NCBI GenBank assembly: GCA_024958995.1
Contig: JANXGZ010000089.1
Span: 1 to 13,423, forward strand
Reading direction: 5' to 3'
Length of the DNA: 13,423 nt
Origin: Methylococcales bacterium
GTDB lineage: Bacteria > Pseudomonadota > Gammaproteobacteria > Methylococcales > UBA1147
Numbering within the stretch: position 1 is the first letter of the stretch; each line of letters begins with the position of its first letter. Position numbers and translations under genes: made by a program. Below, one piece after another: positions 6,203-13,423 of the stretch. The notes under the pieces are model-generated. The model saw only the letters and a program-made list of their open reading frames with translations. It made no database searches and had not been told where the DNA came from.

Positions 6203-7777
6203 TCAATGACTTGAGAAGGAAAGCCGTTTTGCCGCCATAGATACCAGCAACAGTACCGGAACCCCCATCAGGCTCGCAACCAGAAAGAAATTCGAATAAC
6301 TAACCGCTTCTACGATGGTCCCGGAATACCCTCCCATGAGTTTTGGAAACAGTGTCATGAGTGAACTGAACAGTGCGTATTGAGTGGCCGTAAAGGAGAC
6401 GTTGGTCAGGCTCGACAGGAACGCGATAAAGGCCGCACTGGCCAGCCCCGCCGAAAGGTTATCGGCCGACACCACGAAATAAAGAACCGCCAGGTCATGG
6501 CCAGCATGGGCCTGGTACATGAACAGCAGGTTGGTCAGTACCGTCAGCAAGGCGCCCAGAAACAGAATGCGCATCACACCGAAGCGTAGCGACAGGAAGC
6601 CACCGAGAAATCCTCCGGCAATGGTCATGCATACCCCGAATGTCTTGACCACGCCCGCGATCTCGAGCTTCGAAAATCCGAGATCCTGATAAAACACGTT
6701 GGCAATCACGCCCAGCACGATATCCGAAACCCGGTAGAACCCGATCAGCCCGAGCAGCAAGACCGAGGTCCTGAATCCATAACGGACAAAGAAATCTTCC
6801 ACCGGAGAAACATAACTATTCCGGGCCATTTCCCGGTTGACCCACCCACTCCGTATGACGAACCATCCGATCAGGGCAGCGGCCACTAGTGCAAGGCCAA
6901 ACCGCAGTGCCTCGACAAGAAAGCCAGCGAGATAGCCCGGCACAAGTCCATCCGAAAACCCGGCTTTCAGTTCAGTCCCGATTCCGGATGTAACAAAGAA
7001 TACAGAGATGAAAGCAGCGACAGCTGCCAAGAAAAGAAACAAGAACCGAAGGTAGTCCGAAACGGAGTGATGGTCCTGTTGACGGGTTTCGTGAGACGGT
7101 TCGTCAATAACCAGCGTTGTCACCAACCCAACCAACATAGTGCACGCCATAACCAGGTAAGTCGATCTCCAAGCAGCATAGTTGTAGACCTCCGGGTCAG
7201 CGCCAAAATAACTAGCCAGCAACAGCGGCCCAGCCCCTGCCACGATCATACCGAGGCGATATCCTGCCATGTACGAGGAAGCCATCACAGCCTGCAGTTC
7301 CTGGCCGGCCGATTCAATCCGGTAGGCATCGATGACGATATCCTGCGTTGCCGATGAAAAGCCCAGGAACATCGCAGCCAGTGCAATCAGAATCAGACTA
7401 TGAAGGCCTTGGGCCGGATCGGTTGCCGACATCCAGCATATCGCAACCACGACGCAAAGCTGGGAAAGCAAAAGCCAACCTCGCCTGCGCCCCAGCCATT
7501 TACTCAGTAAGGGAACCGGAAGACGATCGACCAGCGGAGCCCAAAGGAACTTGAATGAATAGGAAAGCGCTGCCCAGCTAAAAAATGTCACTGCAGCTCG
7601 ATCTACTCCAGCCTCCCGTAGCCACAAAGACAGCGAGGAAAAGATCAGCAAGATCGGAATTCCCGCCGAGAACCCCAAGAAAAGCATGGCGAGAACGCGC
7701 GGATGTACAAAGGCCCTCAAGGCCTCGCGCATATTCCGTCTTTGGCCATCAGGCGATGACACGGATGACTCAGACAT
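6203..7777 (-). CDS. ampG: AmpG-family muropeptide permease (MFS)
   Basis: The 524-residue product is a polytopic inner-membrane protein with about a dozen or more hydrophobic helices. Family marks are FKFLWAPLVDR (75-85), the cytoplasmic loop GRRRGWLLLSQ (96-106), SSATQDIVIDAYR (141-153) and GYRLGMIVAG (172-181). AmpG imports anhydro-muropeptides released by wall turnover into the cytoplasm for recycling, and in many Gram-negatives sets AmpC beta-lactamase induction; no ampR or ampC is in the window. It is longer than E. coli AmpG (491), with two additional hydrophobic stretches around 240-310, as in some Pseudomonas-type members. The annotated ATG (7777) has a poor ribosome binding site; ATG at residue 16 (MREALRAF) is preceded by CGGAAT and begins nearer to where E. 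coli AmpG starts, so the true start may be there (7732). It is convergent with dead xthA, 51 bases apart. Substrate is inferred from family. Confidence 0.9.
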   Translation of the reverse strand: MSESSVSSPDGQRRNMREALRAFVHPRVLAMLFLGFSAGIPILLIFSSLSLWLREAGVDRAAVTFFSWAALSYSFKFLWAPLVDRLPVPLLSKWLGRRRGWLLLSQLCVVVAICWMSATDPAQGLHSLILIALAAMFLGFSSATQDIVIDAYRIESAGQELQAVMASSYMAGYRLGMIVAGAGPLLLASYFGADPEVYNYAAWRSTYLVMACTMLVGLVTTLVIDEPSHETRQQDHHSVSDYLRFLFLFLAAVAAFISVFFVTSGIGTELKAGFSDGLVPGYLAGFLVEALRFGLALVAAALIGWFVIRSGWVNREMARNSYVSPVEDFFVRYGFRTSVLLLGLIGFYRVSDIVLGVIANVFYQDLGFSKLEIAGVVKTFGVCMTIAGGFLGGFLSLRFGVMRILFLGALLTVLTNLLFMYQAHAGHDLAVLYFVVSADNLSAGLASAAFIAFLSSLTNVSFTATQYALFSSLMTLFPKLMGGYSGTIVEAVSYSNFFLVASLMGVPVLLLVSMAAKRLSFSSH

Positions 7778-8091
7778 CGAATAAAATCATCATCTGGCCC
7801 TAAGAACGTCTCGGTAACAAATCATTATTCCATTCTAAAAAGTGCATCCGAAGCCGCTGACAGGACCGTACAATGACCGCGTCCCTTTTTCACCAGCCGG
7901 GGAACAAGCAATGGGGATCAGACGTCGGCCATTCGTATTCGATCAATGATAGCAGATCGATTTGCCGGTTTACTTTTTCCTACGAGATCATTTGTATTAG
8001 AATGTATTATTTTTCAGAGACTGATCAATCTCCGTCTGCTTGTAGTCTTTTCCGACGTCCACGAGCGGTATTTACCTGACTAAACCAGAAC
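7778..8091. other. Divergent control region between ampG and cysI, no gene recognised
   Basis: These 314 bases separate two divergent genes and must hold both promoters. I see no tRNA, no strong hairpin with a T-run and no protein I recognise; a 68-codon plus-strand frame at 7873-8079 has no family resemblance. The right half is AT-rich (about 7960-8015), typical of a promoter. On the minus strand a TAGAAT box occurs in the ampG leader near 7836-7841 but lacks a good -35 partner. Confidence 0.6.
7975..8003 (+). promoter_or_regulatory. Possible cysI promoter
   Basis: TAGAAT (7998-8003, five of six to the -10 consensus) lies 17 bases after TTTTCC (7975-7980), a poor -35 with three of six matches. 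Weak -35 boxes are common at activator-dependent promoters such as those under CysB, but no clear CysB site can be asserted. The transcript would have a leader of about 80 bases before cysI. Confidence 0.3.
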
Positions 8092-9744
8092 ATGTACCAG
8101 TACAACGAAGTAGACCAGGCGCTTGTCGAGCAAAGAGTTGCCCAATTCCGCGACCAGACACGGCGTTTTCTTGACGGCAACCTGACTGAAGACCAGTTCC
8201 GCCCCCTGCGCCTGATGAACGGTCTCTATCTGCAGACACATGCACCAATGCTCAGGATCGCTATCCCCTACGGACTGCTATCTTCAGAGCAACTGCGGAT
8301 GCTGGCGCAAATTACCCGTGAGTACGACAAGGGTTATGCGCATTTCACCACCCGGCAGAATATCCAGTTAAACTGGCCGGCGCTGGAACGGGTTCCGGAC
8401 ATTCTGGCCGACCTGGCCAGCGTACAGATGCATGCAATCCAGACCAGTGGCAACTGCATCCGCAACGTGACCAGCGACCCATTAGCCGGAATCGCCGCGG
8501 ACGAACTTGAAGATCCGCGCCCTTATTGTGAAATCATCCGTCAATGGTCTACCCTGCATCCTGAATTCGCCTTTCTTCCGAGGAAGTTCAAGATCGCAGT
8601 AAGCGGAGCCTCCAGTGACCGCGCAGCAACCCAGGTTCACGATATCGGTCTTCACCTGGTGCAATCCTCACGGGGTGAAACAGGCTTTGAAGTCCTGGTC
8701 GGTGGAGGGCTTGGCAGAACACCCATCATCGGGCAGGTTATTCGCCCATTCCTCGAGAAAAAACACCTCATTTCCTATCTCGAAGCCATCCTGCGCGTAT
8801 ATAACCGGCTTGGCCGCAGGGACAACAAGTACCGTGCCCGGATCAAGATTACGGTCAGGGAAACCGGTTTGGACAAATTCAGGGAACTGGTTGAGGCAGA
8901 ATGGATCCGAATTCGTGGAAGCATGGAAGTCGAGGTCGAACGTTATGAAGAGATGCGGGCTTATTTTTCCATGCCCGCCTACAAGGAGGCAGCGGAGCCG
9001 CATCAAGCCCTGCAGGAAAATCAAAACCAAGATGCCGAATTTGCAACTTGGCTCAGGTACAACACGACCGAACACAAGGTGCCCGGCTATTCGGCGGTGT
9101 ACCTTTCACTGAAGGCTCCCGATGCGCCTCCGGGCGACATCACCGAATCACAGCTGGATACGGTGGCCACACTCGCCGATCAATACAGTTTCGGACAGGT
9201 CCGAACCACCCACCGGCAGAATCTTGTTCTGGCCGACGTCAGGCAATCGGAACTGTTCGACCTTTGGCAGAAACTGGTTTCGCTGAATCTTGCAACCCCG
9301 AACATCGGCACCCTGCATGACATGATCTGCTGTCCAGGACTGGATTTCTGCAGTCTAGCCAATGCCGGTTCCATCGAGATCGCAGCGGAAATCAACAAGG
9401 TCTTTGACGATATCGACTACCTGCAGGACCTGGGAGACATCAAGATCAATATCTCCGGCTGCATGAACGGCTGTGGGCATCAGAGCGTTGGGCACATCGG
9501 CATCCTCGGGGTCGACAAGAAAGGTGTCGAATGGTACCAGATCACACTGGGCGGCTCCTCGCACAACGAGGCAGCCATCGGCAAACGGCTCGGCCCAGCC
9601 GTTTCAAAAGCAAAGCTTGTCGATACGCTCTCCAGAATTCTCCATGTTTACACGGACAACAGAACCACAGATGAACCCTTCTTGGATACGGTAAATCGAA
9701 TTGGAATCCAACCCTTCAAAGAGCGCGTCTATGCAAATCATTAG
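8092..9744 (+). CDS. cysI: Assimilatory sulfite reductase hemoprotein (nitrite/sulfite reductase family, Pseudomonas-type CysI)
   Basis: This 550-residue cytoplasmic siroheme/[4Fe-4S] enzyme carries out six-electron reduction, most likely of sulfite to sulfide for cysteine synthesis. Two repeated nitrite/sulfite reductase halves are visible: FTTRQNIQLNW (85-95) with QTSGNCIRN (117-125) in the first and RTTHRQNLVLADV (371-383) in the second. The cluster ligands are Cys414 and Cys420 (CPGLDFC) and Cys457 and Cys461 (SGCMNGC), i.e. C-x5-C and C-x3-C, the expected spacing. The start MYQYNEVDQALVEQRVAQFRDQ matches the single-subunit CysI of Pseudomonas (about 552 residues) rather than the enterobacterial enzyme with its CysJ flavoprotein. 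No cysJ, cysG or cysH lies in the window, so the electron donor (ferredoxin, flavodoxin or other) is unknown. The ATG at 8092 has only a weak ribosome binding site. The DUF934 gene overlaps its last 14 bases. Assimilatory nitrite reduction is a less likely alternative. Confidence 0.93.
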   Translation: MYQYNEVDQALVEQRVAQFRDQTRRFLDGNLTEDQFRPLRLMNGLYLQTHAPMLRIAIPYGLLSSEQLRMLAQITREYDKGYAHFTTRQNIQLNWPALERVPDILADLASVQMHAIQTSGNCIRNVTSDPLAGIAADELEDPRPYCEIIRQWSTLHPEFAFLPRKFKIAVSGASSDRAATQVHDIGLHLVQSSRGETGFEVLVGGGLGRTPIIGQVIRPFLEKKHLISYLEAILRVYNRLGRRDNKYRARIKITVRETGLDKFRELVEAEWIRIRGSMEVEVERYEEMRAYFSMPAYKEAAEPHQALQENQNQDAEFATWLRYNTTEHKVPGYSAVYLSLKAPDAPPGDITESQLDTVATLADQYSFGQVRTTHRQNLVLADVRQSELFDLWQKLVSLNLATPNIGTLHDMICCPGLDFCSLANAGSIEIAAEINKVFDDIDYLQDLGDIKINISGCMNGCGHQSVGHIGILGVDKKGVEWYQITLGGSSHNEAAIGKRLGPAVSKAKLVDTLSRILHVYTDNRTTDEPFLDTVNRIGIQPFKERVYANH

Positions 9745-10192
9745 ACACGCCAAGATCGTAAGCGATCACTGGACCCATGTTGCCGATGGGCCGATCCCAT
9801 CGGAGGGCTGTATCAGCGTCTCCTTCGCCCGATGGAAAAACCAAAGAACGGAATTACTGTCAAGGGTTGATGATCTGGGGCTCAGAGTTTCATCGGAAGA
9901 CCCCATTGAAGAAGTCACCGAAGACCTGGATCGATTCCAGATGATCGGACTGGATTTCCCCGTATTCACCGATGGACGATTGTTTTCCGTCGCAAGAACC
10001 TTGAGAGACCACTACGGGTACCAGGGAGAAATCCGCGCCATGGGCGGTTTCATCCGCGACCAGATATTTTTCCTTTCCCGAGTCGGCGTGGACAGTTTTG
10101 AGATGGAAGAAGGTTCCGATCTCGACGGCGCCCTCTCCGCGCTTGATGACTTCTCAGTGAGTTACCAGATTTCAAGCGAGGTCCGTAACTGA
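9731..10192 (+). CDS. DUF934 protein, probable accessory factor of sulfite reductase
   Basis: The 153-residue product has the DUF934 core in its C-terminal two thirds: DRFQMIGLDFPVFTDGRLFSVARTLRDHYGYQGEIRAMG, then RDQIFFLSRVGVDSFEMEEG and ALDDFSVSYQ. There is no signal peptide, membrane helix or cysteine cluster, so it is soluble and probably binds no Fe-S centre. I chose ATG 9731 (MQIIRHAK) because DUF934 proteins begin about here and AAAGAG lies 8 bases upstream; an in-frame ATG at 9701 would add ten residues. The gene overlaps the end of cysI by 14 bases in a different frame, so the two are almost certainly translationally coupled. The same pair occurs in Pseudomonas, which points to a role in sulfite reduction, possibly in electron delivery to a CysI that lacks CysJ. 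The mechanism is inference. It is convergent with ctpA, with 27 bases between stops and no evident terminator. Confidence 0.88.
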   Translation: MQIIRHAKIVSDHWTHVADGPIPSEGCISVSFARWKNQRTELLSRVDDLGLRVSSEDPIEEVTEDLDRFQMIGLDFPVFTDGRLFSVARTLRDHYGYQGEIRAMGGFIRDQIFFLSRVGVDSFEMEEGSDLDGALSALDDFSVSYQISSEVRN

Positions 10193-10219
10193 TCGGTCAT
10201 CGGCCGGCTCTTCAGTCCC

Positions 10220-11521
10220 TCAACCTCCCGAAATCGACCGGGAGATATTGATCCCCTTGAGCACGTTGATTGCCTGGATCAAGAAATAATCGCGGGCGAT
10301 CGTCTGGTGATCGGCAACCTCCTTTTTCGACTTCCCGGAATCTTCATTGCCGTTCGTCAGGTGGTTGGAAAGGTCCGACTCGCTGATCGGCCGGATTCCC
10401 GGGTTTTCCAGCTCCTCCAGCCGGACTCTGGAAAGCAGGATATCGGGAACAATCCCTTCTGCCTGGATTGAGCGACCCGCAGGTGTGTAGTACCTGGCGG
10501 TTGTCAATTTGACAGCGCCACCGTTGCTGGTCGGAACAACCGTCTGAACCGATCCCTTGCCAAAGGACTTTTCTCCCATGATCACCGCTCGCTTGTGATC
10601 CTGCAAGGCGCCGGCAACGATTTCCGAGGCCGAGGCCGACCCGGCATTGATCAGTACAACGATCGGAGCTCCGGCCAGGATTTCGTTTGGTGTCGCCTGG
10701 TACTTGAATTCGGAGTCTTCCATCCGACCTTCGGTATAAACAATCAGGCCACTGGTCAAAAATGCGTCGCTGACCGTGACCGCTGCGTTCAGCACACCGC
10801 CGGGGTTATTTCGAAGATCTAATACCAGCCCCTTCAGTTTCCCGTTGTTGGCTTCCTCCAAGTCACGGAAATTCTTCCTGAGACCTTCTCCTGTGCGTGA
10901 CTGGAAGCTACTAATGCGCACATAACCGTAACCGTCTTCGACCATCCTACTGCGTACGCTCCTGATCTTGATGATATCCCGCACGATCTTTATGGTGAAC
11001 GGCCGCGCCTCCTTTTCACGCACCACAGTCAGCGCAATTTCGCTCCCAGGTTCACCACGCATTGCCTTTACCGCTTCTTCCAGCGCCATTCCTTTCACCG
11101 GCTTCTCATCCAGACGAATGATCAGGTCGCCCGCTTCCACGCCCGCACGTTGAGCCGGGGTATCGTCAATGGGCGAAATCACCTTAATGAATCCGTTCTC
11201 CATGCCAACTTCTATACCGAGTCCTCCGAACTGGCCAGTGGTCCCCACCCGTAGATCGTTGTATTGCTCCTGATCGAGGTACGTCGAATGCGGATCGAGG
11301 CCAGCCAGCATACCGCGAATCGCGTCTTCGAGAATTTTCTGGTCGGACACCGGCTCGACATAATCCTTCTGGATGCGTCCGAACACTTCGCTGAACGTTC
11401 TCAGCTGGTCAAACGGAACACTCGAGGCACCGCCGTCGGCAAACACGACACCCGCACCACTGGCAAAAAGCCCAAACAGTGCTGCTGCCAGGAACACGAA
11501 AATCTTCTTTCTAGTCATCAC
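10220..11521 (-). CDS. ctpA: Carboxy-terminal processing protease, S41 family (periplasmic, PDZ-containing)
   Basis: This 433-residue serine protease has a signal peptide (KKIFVFLAAALFGLFASGAGVVFA, cut near residue 28), an N-terminal helical part (FSEVFGRIQKDYVEPV...LAGLDPHSTYLD), a PDZ domain (about 92-170, with FGGLGIEVG and GDLIIRLDEKPV) and the S41 protease core. The Ser/Lys dyad is Ser297 in GSASASEI and Lys322 in FGKGSVQ, exactly 25 apart as in E. coli Prc. KLTTARYYTPAGRSIQ and GIVPDI are further family blocks. CtpA-type proteases cleave unstructured C-termini in the periplasm; in relatives they control peptidoglycan hydrolases and need a partner lipoprotein (LbcA in Pseudomonas), not seen here. 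The start is GTG 11521 with GGGAG 7 bases upstream; the adjacent ATG (11518) is an equally possible start. It lies 110 bases downstream of envC on the same strand, the usual gpmI-envC-ctpA order, with a large palindrome in the gap. Confidence 0.95.
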   Translation of the reverse strand: MMTRKKIFVFLAAALFGLFASGAGVVFADGGASSVPFDQLRTFSEVFGRIQKDYVEPVSDQKILEDAIRGMLAGLDPHSTYLDQEQYNDLRVGTTGQFGGLGIEVGMENGFIKVISPIDDTPAQRAGVEAGDLIIRLDEKPVKGMALEEAVKAMRGEPGSEIALTVVREKEARPFTIKIVRDIIKIRSVRSRMVEDGYGYVRISSFQSRTGEGLRKNFRDLEEANNGKLKGLVLDLRNNPGGVLNAAVTVSDAFLTSGLIVYTEGRMEDSEFKYQATPNEILAGAPIVVLINAGSASASEIVAGALQDHKRAVIMGEKSFGKGSVQTVVPTSNGGAVKLTTARYYTPAGRSIQAEGIVPDILLSRVRLEELENPGIRPISESDLSNHLTNGNEDSGKSKKEVADHQTIARDYFLIQAINVLKGINISRSISGG

Positions 11522-11543
11522 TCACACGCTCCCGGGCTATCTT

Positions 11544-11570
11544 TGACGTCTGACTGACAGTCAGACGTCA
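11544..11570. repeat. Perfect 27-bp palindrome between envC and ctpA
   Basis: TGACGTCTGACT (11544-11555) and its exact complement AGTCAGACGTCA (11559-11570) flank a three-base centre GAC. The element ends 22 bases before the ctpA start on the minus strand, within its leader. No T-run follows on the minus strand (AAAGATAG follows), so it is not a standard terminator of envC; on the plus strand TGCTTTCTCT follows, a poor tail. It could be a protein-binding operator, an mRNA hairpin that stabilises or separates the envC and ctpA messages, or a mobile repeat of the genome. Confidence 0.9.
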
Positions 11571-11631
11571 TGCTTTCTCTGGCTCACTCGTCTAGCCATC
11601 ACTTTTCAGACTGGATTTCCAAATTACCTGG

Positions 11632-12798
11632 TCACCCAACGTGACCCTTCCGGCCTTTCCTGCACCATTTCAGAGGATTCAACGGTTTTCCGCCCTTGCG
11701 CATCTCGAAATACAGAGCCGGAGCCGAACGGCCGCCGCTTCGACCTACCGTAGCAACCTGGTCTCCGGCTTTTACCCGATCGCCCACCACCTTATAAAGG
11801 CTCTGGTTGAAAGCATACAGTGTCATGTACCCCTTTCCGTGATCAACGATCATCAACAATCCGTAATGTGGAAGCCAATCCGCGTAAACCACACGTCCAT
11901 CGGAAACCACACGTACCGAGTCACCCTCACTCGCGCTGATCAGTACACCGTTGAGTTGCCCGGCTGCTGTCTGACTACCGAAGCGTTCGCTCAGCTTGCC
12001 CTTGACTGGCCAGGGTAAGCGACCCCGCAGAACAACAAAGGAACTTGTTTCACCATCGTCAAAAGGAAGATCAAGGGCTGCCTGTTCGACGGAACGAATA
12101 AGTTGCTGAACCGAACGTTCGTCATCTTTCAGCTGTTGGAGTTCATTGTTCCGACTTTGAAACTTACTGTCCAGCCTGGACAGCAGAACCTCGCGCGCCT
12201 TTCGGGATCTGGCCAGTAACTCTACCTCGGTTTGCTTCTGCTTCTGCAAACGGTGCAAATTCTGACTGCCGGCTAGAGTCTTTTGTTCCTTCAGCTGCAG
12301 TCCCTGCCTCAATTCATCGAACACCTTGACCTGCTCAACGCGGGAATTATTGAAGTAATCGTAATAGGTCAACAGGCGGTCGGCCTTGACGGGGTCTTGC
12401 TGATTCAACAGTAATTTCAAGCGTTCCTGACGCCCCATCGCATGAGCTAAACGAACCTGCCGGGCCAGCGATTTCTTGTAACGACGGATGCGATCCTGGT
12501 TCTTATCGCGTTCCAAGCGAATTTGTTCCAGCTTGTTCTCCTGCTGCCTGATCTGGTTATTCAGCCGTTTGAGTGCATTGGCCATCTGCCCCTGGCGACG
12601 CTCATTCTCTCTCAATGCCGACCGTGCCGAATCTTTCTTATCCCGAATGCCTACAAGCTCTTGCTGAACGGCATGGATGCGCTGCTGCAACTGCTGAAGT
12701 TGTTTCCGGCTTGCATCAGGCCCGCCCCACACCGAATGCGCGCACAAAGCAAAAGAGAAGAACAGGCTATAAAGAACGGACGGCGAAATTGCCCGCAT
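11632..12798 (-). CDS. envC: EnvC-type murein hydrolase activator (degenerate LytM/M23 domain)
   Basis: The 388-residue product has a signal peptide (about residues 1-25), a long coiled coil (about 28-240, rich in Q, K, R and E) and a C-terminal LytM domain (about 258-378). EnvC is recruited by FtsEX to the division site and activates the amidases AmiA and AmiB to split septal peptidoglycan. The LytM fold is clear (LPWPVKGKLSERFG, SDGRVVYADWLPHYGLLMIVDHGKGYMTLYAFNQSL, ALYFEMR), but the zinc ligands of true M23 peptidases are missing: the HxxxD position reads NGVLI (283-287) and the final HxH position reads LYFE with Tyr363. It should therefore activate rather than cut. Length is near E. coli EnvC (419). 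The ATG at 12798 has a weak ribosome binding site and lies inside the end of gpmI, overlapping it by 32 bases, so coupling to gpmI translation is likely. ctpA follows after 110 bases. Confidence 0.93.
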   Translation of the reverse strand: MRAISPSVLYSLFFSFALCAHSVWGGPDASRKQLQQLQQRIHAVQQELVGIRDKKDSARSALRENERRQGQMANALKRLNNQIRQQENKLEQIRLERDKNQDRIRRYKKSLARQVRLAHAMGRQERLKLLLNQQDPVKADRLLTYYDYFNNSRVEQVKVFDELRQGLQLKEQKTLAGSQNLHRLQKQKQTEVELLARSRKAREVLLSRLDSKFQSRNNELQQLKDDERSVQQLIRSVEQAALDLPFDDGETSSFVVLRGRLPWPVKGKLSERFGSQTAAGQLNGVLISASEGDSVRVVSDGRVVYADWLPHYGLLMIVDHGKGYMTLYAFNQSLYKVVGDRVKAGDQVATVGRSGGRSAPALYFEMRKGGKPLNPLKWCRKGRKGHVG

Positions 12799-13423
12799 TT
12801 TCGTCTGATCGCAGGAGAGAACGTCCGGTCATTTCCGCTGGTATCTCCAACCCCATCAATTCCAGAAGCGTAGGCGCCACGTCGGCAAGGCTACCGCCGT
12901 CCGTCAGTTCAGCGGTGCCTCCAAGGTAGACCAGAGGAACGGGGTTTAAGGTATGCGAAGTCGATGATTGCCCACTGGCCGTGTCAACCATCTGTTCCAC
13001 ATTGCCATGATCGGCTGTAATCAGTAGCTGCGAGCCTGTCTTTTCAACAACCGCTGTAATCCGCCCCAGGCATTCATCGATGGTTTCAACGGCTGAAATC
13101 GCGGCCGTCATCATCCCCGTATGCCCGACCATATCACAATTGGCATAGTTGCAAACGATGACGTCGTAACGACCCTCTTCCAGTGCCGAAACCAGGTGAT
13201 CGGTAATCTCAGTGGCGCTCATCTCCGGCATCTGATCATAAGTTCGAACCCGCGGCGATGGTACCAGAAGTCTAGACTCCCCGGGATAAGGCTTGTCGAT
13301 CCCGCCGTTGAAGAAATAGGTCACATGAGCATATTTCTCGGTCTCGGCCAGTCGGAGTTGCTTGATCCCGTAGCGCGACAGGAATTCACCCAGGCAGTTC
13401 GGAATCCTTTCACGCGGGAAGGC
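12767..13423 (-). CDS. gpmI: 2,3-bisphosphoglycerate-independent phosphoglycerate mutase, C-terminal part (cut by window edge)
   Basis: The last 218 residues are present; the frame is open to the right edge (first visible residues AFPRERIPNCLGEFLSRYG), so the start lies outside. The enzyme interconverts 3- and 2-phosphoglycerate in glycolysis using two manganese ions. Visible are AETEKYAHVTYFFNGG, the metal-binding NCDMVGHTG, TADHGNVEQM and TSHTLNPVPLV, plus LADVAPTLLELMGLEIPAEMTG near the end. These hold the Asp/His ligands of one metal site (Asp and His of CDMVGH, and His of TSHT) and of the other (Asp-His of TADHGN). A GTG at 13324 is an internal Val codon, not the start. The protein runs about 20 residues past the usual EMTG(R/K)SL end, and this extension overlaps the first 32 bases of envC. 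The intact family is about 510 residues. gpmI before envC is the standard order in gammaproteobacteria. Confidence 0.96.
   Translation of the reverse strand, partial: AFPRERIPNCLGEFLSRYGIKQLRLAETEKYAHVTYFFNGGIDKPYPGESRLLVPSPRVRTYDQMPEMSATEITDHLVSALEEGRYDVIVCNYANCDMVGHTGMMTAAISAVETIDECLGRITAVVEKTGSQLLITADHGNVEQMVDTASGQSSTSHTLNPVPLVYLGGTAELTDGGSLADVAPTLLELMGLEIPAEMTGRSLLRSDENAGNFAVRSL

Noticed and set aside
7873..8079. A 68-codon plus-strand frame before cysI as a leader peptide or small gene
   Set aside because: There is no family resemblance and no clear ribosome binding site, and it spans the AT-rich stretch that looks like the cysI promoter.
9701..9730. Upstream ATG at 9701 as the DUF934 start
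   Set aside because: The ten extra residues (MESNPSKSAS) lie fully within the cysI end, and the ATG at 9731 has a better placed AAAGAG and fits the family N-terminus.
10225..10244. CTCCCG/CGGGAG inverted repeat at the cysI-DUF934/ctpA convergence, considered as a shared terminator
   Set aside because: It lies inside the last ctpA codons, the stem is six pairs and neither side has a T-run.

Overview
The window looks like a chromosomal stretch from a gammaproteobacterium, most like the Chromatiales, Pseudomonas and sulfur-oxidiser side of the class. The evidence is gene order as well as gene content: a PBP1A gene divergent from pilM, a type II (GltA) citrate synthase beside ribosomal protein L31, a Pseudomonas-style CysI followed by an overlapping DUF934 gene, and the gpmI-envC-ctpA block. 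I see no CRISPR array, tRNA, rRNA, insertion sequence or phage gene. I cannot name genus or species from the sequence alone.

Layout from left to right. 1-689 (minus) is the wreck of a type IV pilus operon. The first part of pilM carries a frameshift at the start and a stop codon, and runs straight into the middle of pilO, so the rest of pilM, all of pilN and the start of pilO are missing. 890-3298 (plus) is an intact mrcA (PBP1A). 3299-3541 has no recognisable gene, and 3542-3581 is the terminator of gltA. 3610-4920 (minus) is gltA and 5011-5214 (minus) is rpmE with a good sigma70 promoter upstream. 5367-6151 (plus) is a full-length but multiply broken exonuclease III gene (xthA). 6203-7777 (minus) is an AmpG-type muropeptide permease. 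7778-8091 is a divergent control region. 8092-9744 and 9731-10192 (plus) are cysI and its overlapping DUF934 partner. 10220-11521 (minus) is the S41 protease ctpA, 11632-12798 (minus) is envC, and from 12767 off the right edge (minus) is gpmI.

Function. Four intact genes concern the cell wall: mrcA makes peptidoglycan, EnvC activates amidases at the division site, CtpA is a periplasmic processing protease that in relatives acts on wall hydrolases, and AmpG imports muropeptides for recycling. GltA and GpmI are central carbon enzymes, and CysI with DUF934 is assimilatory sulfite reduction.

The most striking signal is gene decay. Two genes normally kept by free-living relatives (type IV pilus assembly and exonuclease III) are dead but still recognisable, while housekeeping genes around them are intact. 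All five stops in the main frame of xthA can be explained by single C:G to T:A transitions. This fits ongoing genome erosion, for example in a host-associated lineage, but that lifestyle is an inference. I did not find a clearly new multi-gene system. The best unexplained non-coding element is a perfect 27-bp palindrome at 11544-11570 between envC and ctpA.
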